A stretch of DNA of 64,000 bases from assembly GCA_002086835.1 (NCBI GenBank), contig MVIG01000004.1, positions 186,001 to 250,000 on the forward strand, in the 5' to 3' direction. The notes beneath the pieces were generated by a model, which made no database searches, was not told the DNA's origin, and saw only the letters and a program-made list of their open reading frames with translations. Shown in pieces: positions 57,592-64,000 of this stretch. Each line of letters opens with the position of its first letter. Within the stretch, counting starts at the first letter, position 1. The position numbers and the translations under genes are program-made. Source of the DNA: Mycolicibacterium porcinum. GTDB lineage: Bacteria; Actinomycetota; Actinomycetes; Mycobacteriales; Mycobacteriaceae.

Positions 57592-57880
57592 GAATTCTCC
57601 TCAAGCCCCCGGGCGCGTCGTATCGACGCGGCCACGCGAGGGCTTCCGCTATTGGCCCGGGACACTTTCCCCGGGCTTGTTGTGGTCTCGCTCCGGGCGG
57701 CTCGCTACCGAACCCACCCGGTGCCTGGCTGAATGATGGCTGGACGGCCCGCGCCGCACCGGATTGCGGTGGTCGCGCTCGTCGAAGTCTTCATTCGGGT
57801 GTTCAGCCTCGGTTGAGGCTGGCTACCCGCAACCAGTATCCCACATCACTGACGCGGTACTGACCAGACTGCGAGAAGGT
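57592..57880 (-). promoter_or_regulatory. Structured rne leader region
   Basis: The 289-bp gap between ndk and rne contains at least two perfect hairpins close to the rne start: CGCGTCG/CGACGCG (57614-57630, three-base loop) and GCCCGGG/CCCGGGC (57655-57676, eight-base loop). On the rne transcript they would lie 20-90 nt before the start codon. RNase E genes in enterobacteria are autoregulated through leader hairpins, so a similar feedback is a reasonable hypothesis here. The remainder of the gap shows nothing recognisable. Confidence 0.45.
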
Positions 57881-58303
57881 TTATCGAGCGGAGGCTTCGC
57901 CAGGAAACCACAGGGCGATCTCGCGGGCGGCCGACTCCGGGGAATCCGAGCCGTGCACGAGGTTGTCCTGGGTCACAAGCGCCAGGTCACCGCGGATGGT
58001 GCCGGGCACAGCCTTCTCCACCGGATCAGTGCCGCCGGCGATCTGACGGAACGCGGCGATGGCGCGCGGGCCCTCGACGATGGCCGCGACGACGGGTCCG
58101 GAGGTGATGAACTCCAGCAGCGAATCGAAGAACGGCTTGCCGTCGTGCTCGGCGTAATGCTGCTTGGCCAGCTCGACGCTGACGTTCTTGAGTTCGAGCG
58201 CCGCCAGGGTCAGACCCTTGCGCTCGATCCGGCCGAGGATCTCCCCGACCAGGTGGCGCTGTACGCCGTCGGGCTTGATCAACACAAGGGTCTGCTCAGT
58301 CAC
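57881..58303 (-). CDS. ndk: Nucleoside diphosphate kinase
   Basis: The 140-residue protein has the NDK start [15 protein letters not shown], the [14 protein letters not shown] segment and the active-site histidine in [12 protein letters not shown] (His117, same number as the M. tuberculosis enzyme). It balances nucleoside triphosphate pools. The GTG at 58303 is the start; an upstream extension to 58366 is not family-like. It is downstream of DUF4233 and folC on the same strand. Confidence 0.97.
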   Translation of the reverse strand: MTEQTLVLIKPDGVQRHLVGEILGRIERKGLTLAALELKNVSVELAKQHYAEHDGKPFFDSLLEFITSGPVVAAIVEGPRAIAAFRQIAGGTDPVEKAVPGTIRGDLALVTQDNLVHGSDSPESAAREIALWFPGEASAR

Positions 58304-58387
58304 GGCAGAGAGCGTACCGGTCGGTAACCGCGCCGCGCCATCTCGGGGTCCCGACCGAGACCGCACTGTGGCGCAGCTATCACCGGC

Positions 58388-58807
58388 CTATTCGCTGGGC
58401 GTCTGCTGACCCGGCAGCAGACCGCGATCCTGCCGACGCTTGACCTCACGCCGCAGGTACACGATCAGCAGCCAGACCACGGCGAAGATCACGCCGATGA
58501 AGCCGATCGCCCCGTGGATGAGCGCGCCGGCGATCACCACGAGCTGGATGCCCAGGTTCGCCCAGATGGCCCACGGCCGCCCCTGGATCCCCGACATCAG
58601 GATCAACACGATGGCCAGCCCGACCACGAAACCGCCCGACGTCCAGGTCAGCCCCGCCGCGCTGGTCCCCACCACCGGCAGGGCCAGCAATACCACGATG
58701 GCTTCGAGGATCAGCGTCCCCGCCATCACGCCGCGGAAGCTCTTCCACGGATCCGGCGGTGCCGGCTTGTCGTTCGGCGTCTGATCGCCGGGGGTCTGAT
58801 CGCTCAC
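58388..58807 (-). CDS. DUF4233 membrane protein (Rv2446c-like)
   Basis: The 139-residue protein has a hydrophilic proline/aspartate-rich start and four membrane segments (GTLILEAIVVLLALPVVG first, IFAVVWLLIVYLRREV last). DUF4233 is restricted to actinobacteria and has no known function. It starts with GTG, overlapping the folC stop by four bases. It keeps the folC-DUF4233-ndk order of M. tuberculosis. Confidence 0.9.
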   Translation of the reverse strand: MSDQTPGDQTPNDKPAPPDPWKSFRGVMAGTLILEAIVVLLALPVVGTSAAGLTWTSGGFVVGLAIVLILMSGIQGRPWAIWANLGIQLVVIAGALIHGAIGFIGVIFAVVWLLIVYLRREVKRRQDRGLLPGQQTPSE

Positions 58808-60210
58808 TGTGGGTCCCGTCCGAACAGGGTCCGGGCCTCACCGGCGGTCACCACCGAACCGGTGATCACCATGCCGGCCCCGGACAGGCCTTCGTCGGCC
58901 CCGGCCTCCTCGACCAGGGCGGTGGCGGTTTCGATGGCATCGGCCAGTGTCGTGGCCGTGATCACCCGGTCGGGCCCGAATCGCTCTTCGGCCAGCGATG
59001 CCAGTGACTCGACATCCATCGCCCGCGGTGAGCCGTTGTGGGTGACCACGATCTGATCGAACACGGGCTCCACCGCGTTCAGGATGCCGCCGGCATCCTT
59101 GTCCGCCATCACCGACACCACCCCGACCAGGAAGCGGAAGTCGAACTCCTCCTGCAGGCTCTGCGCCAGCGCCGCCGCGCCGGCTGGGTTGTGCGCAGCG
59201 TCGATGAAAACCGTTGGCGCACTTCGCATCCGCTCCAAGCGGCCCGGGCTGCGCACCGCCGCGAAGCCGGCCCTGATCGCCTCGACGTCGAGCTGGCGGT
59301 CGGCGCCCGCGCCGAAGAACGCCTCGACTGCCGCAAGTGCCAGCACCGCGTTGTGGGCCTGATGCTCACCGTGCAGCGGCAGGAAGACGTCGGAGTAGAC
59401 CCCGCCGAGGCCCTGCAGCTCCAGCAGCTGCCCGCCGATGGCGACCTGCCTGCTCAGGACCGCGAACTCGGAGTCCTCGCGAGCCACGGCGGCGTCGGCG
59501 CGCACCGCTTCGGCCAGCAACACCTCCATGGCCTCGGGAACCTGCTTACCGATGACCGCCACGGTGTCGGTCGGCACCAGGTCGTCGGGCTGGCGGGTGA
59601 TGATGCCGGCCTTCTCCCCCGCGATCTCGGCGATCGTGTCGCCGAGATAGTCGGTGTGGTCGATACCGATCGGGGTGATCACCGCGACCGGGGCGTTGAC
59701 GACATTGGTGGCGTCCCAGCGTCCGCCCATGCCGACCTCGATGACCGCGACGTCGATGGGTACGTCGGCGAACGCCGCGAACGCCATCGCCGTCAGGACC
59801 TCGAACTTGCTCATCTTCGGGCCTCCCGCAGCTTCGGACTGCCGGTCCACCAGTTCGACGAACGGTTCGATCTCGCGATAGGTGTTCACGTATTGCGCTG
59901 GGGTGATGGGCTTTCCGTCGATCGAGATGCGCTCCACCGCGGACTGCAGATGCGGGCTTGTGGTGCGTCCCGTGCGCCGGTGCAGCGCGGTCAACAGCGC
60001 ATCGACGATGCGCGCCACCGACGTCTTCCCGTTGGTCCCCGCGACATGGATCGACGGGTAGGCCCGCTGGGGTGAGCCCAGCAACTCCAGCAGGGCGGAG
60101 ATCCGCGCCGTGCTGGGGTCCAGCTTGGTCTCTGGCCACCGCTGATCAAGCAGGTGCTCGACCTGCAGCAGCGCCGCGATCTCGTCCGGCGTGGGAACCG
60201 GATCAGTCAC
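58804..60210 (-). CDS. folC: Folylpolyglutamate synthase / dihydrofolate synthase
   Basis: The 468-residue Mur-ligase-fold protein has the P-loop GTNGKTS (residues 58-64), the [16 protein letters not shown] segment near residue 155 and [13 protein letters not shown] near residue 335. It adds glutamates to folates and makes dihydrofolate. The GTG start overlaps the valS stop (GTGA), and its stop overlaps DUF4233, making valS-folC-DUF4233 one coupled unit. Confidence 0.96.
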   Translation of the reverse strand: MTDPVPTPDEIAALLQVEHLLDQRWPETKLDPSTARISALLELLGSPQRAYPSIHVAGTNGKTSVARIVDALLTALHRRTGRTTSPHLQSAVERISIDGKPITPAQYVNTYREIEPFVELVDRQSEAAGGPKMSKFEVLTAMAFAAFADVPIDVAVIEVGMGGRWDATNVVNAPVAVITPIGIDHTDYLGDTIAEIAGEKAGIITRQPDDLVPTDTVAVIGKQVPEAMEVLLAEAVRADAAVAREDSEFAVLSRQVAIGGQLLELQGLGGVYSDVFLPLHGEHQAHNAVLALAAVEAFFGAGADRQLDVEAIRAGFAAVRSPGRLERMRSAPTVFIDAAHNPAGAAALAQSLQEEFDFRFLVGVVSVMADKDAGGILNAVEPVFDQIVVTHNGSPRAMDVESLASLAEERFGPDRVITATTLADAIETATALVEEAGADEGLSGAGMVITGSVVTAGEARTLFGRDPQ

Positions 60211-62861
60211 TTGGCCAACCCAGCCAGGCGGGCGTTGATGCGCTCGACCTCTTCGGAGGCCAACTGCTGACGGCCGCGGATCTTGTCGACGACGTTCTCG
60301 GGCGCCTTGGCCAGGAACGCCTCGTTGCCGAGCTTCGCCGTCGTGGTGGCGAGTTCCTTCTGCGCGGCGGCCAGGTCCTTCTCCAGCCGGCGACGCTCGG
60401 CGGCGACGTCGACGGTGCCCGAGGTGTCCACCTCGACGAGCACCGTGGCCTGCGTCAGGCGCACCTCGACCGAGGCCGACGGAGTGAAGCCGTCACCGGC
60501 ATCGGTCAGCCAGGCCAGCGCGGTGACCGCAGGCAGCTGCTCGGTCAGGCCGGCCTCCGCGATGGCCGACAGCCGGGCCGGGACCCGCTGCCGGTCGGCC
60601 AGACCCTGATCGCTACGGAAGCGGCGCACCTCGGTGATCAGCTTCTGCATATCGGCGACGTGTTGTGCCGCTTCAGAATCCAGCGCGATGCCGGACGGCT
60701 GCGGCCACTGGGCGATGACGATGGACTCGCCGTCGGTCAGCGTCTTCCACAGGGTCTCGGTGACGAACGGCATGACCGGGTGCAGCAGCTTGAGCAGAGC
60801 GTCGAGCACGGCCGCCAGCACGGCCGTGGTGTGGGTGACCCCCTCACCGAGCTGAACCTTGGCCAATTCCACATACCAGTCGCAGAACTCGTCCCAGGCG
60901 AAGTGGTACAGCGATTCACAGGCCCGGCTGAACTCGTAACTGTCGAGTGCGGCATCGACCTCGGCACGAACCTCTTCGAGACGACCCAGGATCCAGCGGT
61001 CGGCGTCGGTCAGTTCGGCGACGGCGGGCAGCGGGGCGGGAGCGGCACCGTTCATCAGCGCGAAGCGGGTCGCGTTGAACAGCTTGGTGGCGAAGTTGCG
61101 CGACGCCCTGGCGTGGTCCTCACCGATGGACAGGTCACCGCCGGGGCTGGCACCGCGGGCCAGGGTGAACCGCAGCGCGTCGGCGCCGAACTTCTCCACC
61201 CAGTCCAGCGGGTCGATGCCGTTGCCGCGCGACTTGCTCATCTTGCGACCGAACTCGTCGCGGATCAGACCGTGCAGGAAGACGTTCTCAAAGGGAACCT
61301 GGGGGCCCCGCGCCCCGTCGAACGTGATGGCCGGGTCGTCGCCGACGAAGGTGCCGAACATCATCATCCGGGCCACCCAGAAGAACAGGATGTCGTAGCC
61401 CGTGACCAGCACCGACGTCGGGTAGAACTTGGCCAGATCCGGGGTGTGGTCGGGCCAGCCCATGGTGGAGAACGGCCACAGTGCCGAGGAGAACCAGGTG
61501 TCGAGAACGTCGGGGTCCTGTTCCCAGCCGGCCGGCGGGGTCTCGTCGGGGCCGACGCACACCGTTTCGCCGTTGGGGCCGTGCCAGATCGGGATCCGGT
61601 GGCCCCACCACAGCTGCCGGGAGATGCACCAGTCGTGCATGTTGTCCACCCAGGCGAACCAGCGCGGCTCCAGGCTCGGCGGGTGAATCACGGTGTTGCC
61701 GTTGCGCACCGCGTCGCCTGCCGCCTTGGCCAGGCCTTCCACCTTGACCCACCACTGCAGCGACAGCCGCGGCTCAATGGGCTCGCCGCTGCGCTCCGAG
61801 TGTCCGACGCTGTGCAGGTAGGGCCGCTTCTCCTCGACGATCCGGCCCTGCTCGGCCAGCGCCTCACGCACCTTGACCCGGGCCTCGAACCGGTCCATGC
61901 CGTCGAATTGGGTTCCGGTGTCGGCGATCCGGCCCTTGGCGTCCATGATGGTCGGCATCGGCAGCTGATGGCGCAGGCCGATCTCGAAGTCGTTGGGGTC
62001 GTGCGCGGGGGTGACTTTGACTGCGCCGGTACCGAATTCGGGGTCGACGTGGGTGTCGGCCACGATCACCATCCCGTGGTCGACGAACGGGTGCGGCAGC
62101 GTCGTCCCGACCAGGTGGCGGTACCGCTCGTCGTCGGGATGCACGGCGATCGCGGTGTCACCGAGCATCGTCTCTACGCGGGTGGTGGCGACGATGATGT
62201 GGGGTTCGTCGTCGTTCATCGAGCCGTAGCGGAACGAGACCAGCTCACCCTCGACGTCCTCGTACTTGACCTCGAGGTCGCTGATCGCGGTCTCCAGCAC
62301 CGGCGACCAGTTCACCAACCGCTCGGCCTGGTAGATCAGCCCGGCGTCGAACAGTCGCTTGAAGATGGTGCGCACGGCCCGCGACAGGCCCTCGTCCATG
62401 GTGAAGCGATCGCGGCTCCAGTCCACGCCGTCACCGAGGCGGCGCATCTGCCCGCCGATGGTGCCGCCGGATTCGCGCTTCCAGTCCCAGACCTTCTCGA
62501 CGAACAGCTCGCGGCCGAAGTCTTCCTTGGTCTTGCCATCGACAGCGAGCTGCTTCTCCACCACGGTCTGGGTGGCGATGCCGGCATGGTCCATCCCCGG
62601 CAGCCACAGCACCTCATATCCCTGCATGCGCTTACGCCGGGTGAGGGCATCCATCAGGGTGTGGTCCAGCGCATGGCCCATGTGCAGGCTGCCAGTCACG
62701 TTCGGCGGCGGCAACACGATCGAGTACGGCGGCTTTTCGCTGGCCGGATCGGCGGTGAAGTATCCGGCGTCCACCCAGCCCTGGTACAGGTCGGCTTCTA
62801 CCGCGGCCGGATCCCAAGTTTTGGGGAGGGCATCGGCACGGTTGTCAGGGGTGGGAGTCAC
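60207..62861 (-). CDS. valS: Valyl-tRNA synthetase
   Basis: The 884-residue class I synthetase has the HIGH-type motif GSLHMGH (residues 57-63), the KMSKS motif in [11 protein letters not shown] (near residue 540), an editing domain between them and a C-terminal coiled coil ([20 protein letters not shown], near residue 830). It charges tRNA-Val and edits threonine. Translation begins at GTG. It is the first gene of the valS-folC-DUF4233 unit, and a terminator of the upstream gene lies just before it. Confidence 0.97.
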   Translation of the reverse strand: MTPTPDNRADALPKTWDPAAVEADLYQGWVDAGYFTADPASEKPPYSIVLPPPNVTGSLHMGHALDHTLMDALTRRKRMQGYEVLWLPGMDHAGIATQTVVEKQLAVDGKTKEDFGRELFVEKVWDWKRESGGTIGGQMRRLGDGVDWSRDRFTMDEGLSRAVRTIFKRLFDAGLIYQAERLVNWSPVLETAISDLEVKYEDVEGELVSFRYGSMNDDEPHIIVATTRVETMLGDTAIAVHPDDERYRHLVGTTLPHPFVDHGMVIVADTHVDPEFGTGAVKVTPAHDPNDFEIGLRHQLPMPTIMDAKGRIADTGTQFDGMDRFEARVKVREALAEQGRIVEEKRPYLHSVGHSERSGEPIEPRLSLQWWVKVEGLAKAAGDAVRNGNTVIHPPSLEPRWFAWVDNMHDWCISRQLWWGHRIPIWHGPNGETVCVGPDETPPAGWEQDPDVLDTWFSSALWPFSTMGWPDHTPDLAKFYPTSVLVTGYDILFFWVARMMMFGTFVGDDPAITFDGARGPQVPFENVFLHGLIRDEFGRKMSKSRGNGIDPLDWVEKFGADALRFTLARGASPGGDLSIGEDHARASRNFATKLFNATRFALMNGAAPAPLPAVAELTDADRWILGRLEEVRAEVDAALDSYEFSRACESLYHFAWDEFCDWYVELAKVQLGEGVTHTTAVLAAVLDALLKLLHPVMPFVTETLWKTLTDGESIVIAQWPQPSGIALDSEAAQHVADMQKLITEVRRFRSDQGLADRQRVPARLSAIAEAGLTEQLPAVTALAWLTDAGDGFTPSASVEVRLTQATVLVEVDTSGTVDVAAERRRLEKDLAAAQKELATTTAKLGNEAFLAKAPENVVDKIRGRQQLASEEVERINARLAGLAK

Positions 62862-62892
62862 CGAGCCATTCTAAGAAGGACGTGCACTGAAA

Positions 62893-62938
62893 CGCGAAAG
62901 CCCCCGATGCCCGGTGCGTTGGCTGGGCGTCGGAGGCT
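62893..62938 (-). terminator. Intrinsic terminator of the DUF937 gene
   Basis: On the minus strand a fourteen-base stem with a G-U pair and one mismatch (AGCCTCCGACGCCC with GGGCATCGGGGGCT; 62938-62925 and 62912-62899) is followed by TTTCGCGTTT. It lies about 20 nt after the DUF937 stop codon and 30 nt before valS, so it separates the two transcripts. Confidence 0.75.
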
Positions 62939-62959
62939 ATCGAGCCGGTACGGGTGGGC

Positions 62960-63571
62960 TTACTTCTTGCCGCCGAGCAGGCCACCGAGGATCTCGCCGA
63001 TGGCGTTGTTCTGGCCGCCACCGCCGCCGAGCACGCTGCCCAGGATGCTGCCGAGCGGGTTGTTGTTACCGCCGCCGGTCGCGCCACCGAGGATGCTGCC
63101 GAGGATGTCCCCGAGCCCGCCGCCGGAAGCCTGCGGCTGGGGCGCGGACTGCGCGGGCGTGTTCTGCTGCGAGAACTGCTTGCCGATGTAGGCCAGCACG
63201 ATGGGCGCCAGGATCGGCAGCAGCTTCTTGATCAGATCACCGCCGCCGGCGCCGGTACCCGCGAGCGCGGAGGCGACCTGGTTGCTGTCGTTGCCGCCGA
63301 AGATCTTCGACACGATCTGGTTGCCCTCGTTGGCGTCGACCTGATCGACGCTCACGCCGCCGTCGAGCAGGCCACTGGCGCCCTGGGCCGTGACCGCGGA
63401 CTCGAGGTCACTCGAATCGATGTTGTCCGCTTGTACGTTCTCTGCCACACCACCGACCAGGGCCGGGACCAGGGTCTTGATGGCGGCGTTCACCTCGCCT
63501 TCATCCGCGCCGAGCTTGTTTGCGATATCCGCCACGGGGATCTGTGCGAACAGATCGTCGAGACCGGCCAT
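62960..63571 (-). CDS. DUF937 domain protein with glycine-rich C-terminal tail
   Basis: The 203-residue protein has an N-terminal DUF937 domain (LDDLFAQIPVADIANKLGADEGEVNAAIKTLVPALVGGV). The last 60 residues repeat a pattern of LG-ILG--LGG separated by glycine/asparagine loops (GDILGSILGGATGGG; GSILGSVLGGGGG; GEILGGLLGGKK). No signal peptide or membrane segment is clear. The function of the domain is unknown; the repeats could self-associate. It has its own terminator and lies upstream of valS on the same strand. Confidence 0.8.
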   Translation of the reverse strand: MAGLDDLFAQIPVADIANKLGADEGEVNAAIKTLVPALVGGVAENVQADNIDSSDLESAVTAQGASGLLDGGVSVDQVDANEGNQIVSKIFGGNDSNQVASALAGTGAGGGDLIKKLLPILAPIVLAYIGKQFSQQNTPAQSAPQPQASGGGLGDILGSILGGATGGGNNNPLGSILGSVLGGGGGQNNAIGEILGGLLGGKK

Positions 63572-63687
63572 TTTTCTATCCCACCTTCGTTGCTGGCGTA
63601 CTGGAAGTCCTCGGCACCGACACTAGTCGAATCTGATCTTGTCCCACAGGTGTTCGACGCAGGCCGATCCATTCATGTTGGGGTGAC

Positions 63688-64000
63688 TCAGCCCAGCTTG
63701 GTGGTCTCAAGCGACACTCCGGCGGCCGGTAGCCGGGTGAGCAGGACATCCCCCATGGCGGCCACCGGCGTCAGCACGCCGCGCCGTTCCGACAGTGCCT
63801 CACGGTCGGTTGCCAGCGCGAGCCCGCATTCGCCGAGCAACACCGCGGTCGACTTGTATCCGGGATCGCCTTGCTGGGCCATGCTTGTCACGTACCGAGC
63901 GCCCGAAGTCGTGGTCGTGTAGGTCTCGACCCGGTAGTGGCCGCGCTCGCGGGCGCGTTCACTCGGACCGGTTCCCGGCTTGGGCGCCACCTTCGCGACC
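63688..64000 (-). CDS. Saccharopine-dehydrogenase-like / trans-acting enoyl reductase family protein, C-terminal part
   Basis: The frame enters from the right edge and ends at 63688, giving the last 103 residues of a protein. The segment with a GQQGDPGYKSTAVLLGECGLAL-like core and the closing GVLTPVAAMGDVLLTRLPAAGV matches the C-terminal end of mycobacterial saccharopine-dehydrogenase-like enoyl reductases such as Rv2449c, which also lies next to valS. The N-terminal Rossmann part is outside the window, so the assignment rests on this tail and on position. An internal ATG at 63990 is not the real start. Confidence 0.75.
   Translation of the reverse strand, partial: VAKVAPKPGTGPSERARERGHYRVETYTTTTSGARYVTSMAQQGDPGYKSTAVLLGECGLALATDREALSERRGVLTPVAAMGDVLLTRLPAAGVSLETTKLG

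Noticed and set aside
59958..63191. A 1,077-codon open frame on the plus strand
   Set aside because: It is antisense to valS and folC, has low-complexity His/Arg/Gly-rich composition typical of high-GC shadows, and shows no domain.

Overview
The window is a high-GC actinobacterial chromosome segment. Its gene order matches the lepA-to-valS region of Mycobacterium (lepA, Rv2405-like gene, CBS gene, rnz, transglutaminase/alpha-E/ATP-grasp trio, rpsT, holA, comEC, comEA, degV, octT, gpgP, rsfS, nadD, VWA, MoxR, proA, nadE, proB, obg, rpmA, rplU, rne, ndk, DUF4233, folC, valS). Several accessory blocks absent from M. tuberculosis are inserted, and eis and the ahpC region are missing. This points to an environmental, probably fast-growing mycobacterium (Mycolicibacterium-like). 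No tRNA, rRNA, CRISPR array, transposase or integrase was recognised.

Layout. 1-8.0 kb: a partial methyltransferase, an MDR oxidoreductase, then a minus-strand group of three flavin monooxygenase-type enzymes, an APC permease and a double GNAT protein, which looks like scavenging of organosulfur or similar compounds. 8.1-10.7 kb: lepA and a divergent MazF/PemK-fold protein. 10.7-14.7 kb: a four-gene ABC importer operon (ATPase, permease, two tandem binding proteins) behind a recognisable cobalamin riboswitch, hence a B12/corrinoid uptake system. 14.7-19.6 kb: a GNAT gene and a divergent MetNIQ-type importer followed by a further NtaA/SnaA/DszA monooxygenase. 19.6-26.7 kb: CBS protein, RNase Z, a MarR-controlled oxidoreductase/membrane-protein pair, and the conserved ATP-grasp/alpha-E/transglutaminase operon.

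26.9-40.7 kb: core genes for translation (rpsT, rsfS), replication (holA), DNA uptake (comEA/comEC), NAD synthesis (nadD), methylglucose lipopolysaccharide synthesis (gpgP, octT), a MoxR/VWA pair and proA, with a slipin and a DapB-like dehydrogenase where M. tuberculosis carries eis. 40.7-51.1 kb: ribokinase, enoyl-CoA hydratase, a large secreted CocE-type hydrolase, an NAD node (nadE, isochorismatase-like hydrolase, sirtuin), a DUF5994 gene lying between two copies of a 31-bp direct repeat, and a P450/TetR divergent pair with a palindromic operator. 51.1-64 kb: proB-obg, rpmA-rplU, rne with a structured leader, ndk, valS-folC-DUF4233, a Gly-rich DUF937 protein and the 3' end of a saccharopine-dehydrogenase-like gene.

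Most operons are tightly packed with 1-11 nt overlaps (GTGA/ATGA), implying translational coupling. The most distinctive features are the riboswitch-controlled BtuFFCD operon, the 1,201-bp insertion between the 31-bp repeats that appears to have moved the sirtuin stop codon, the ATP-grasp/alpha-E/transglutaminase system of unknown product, and several strong inverted repeats between genes.
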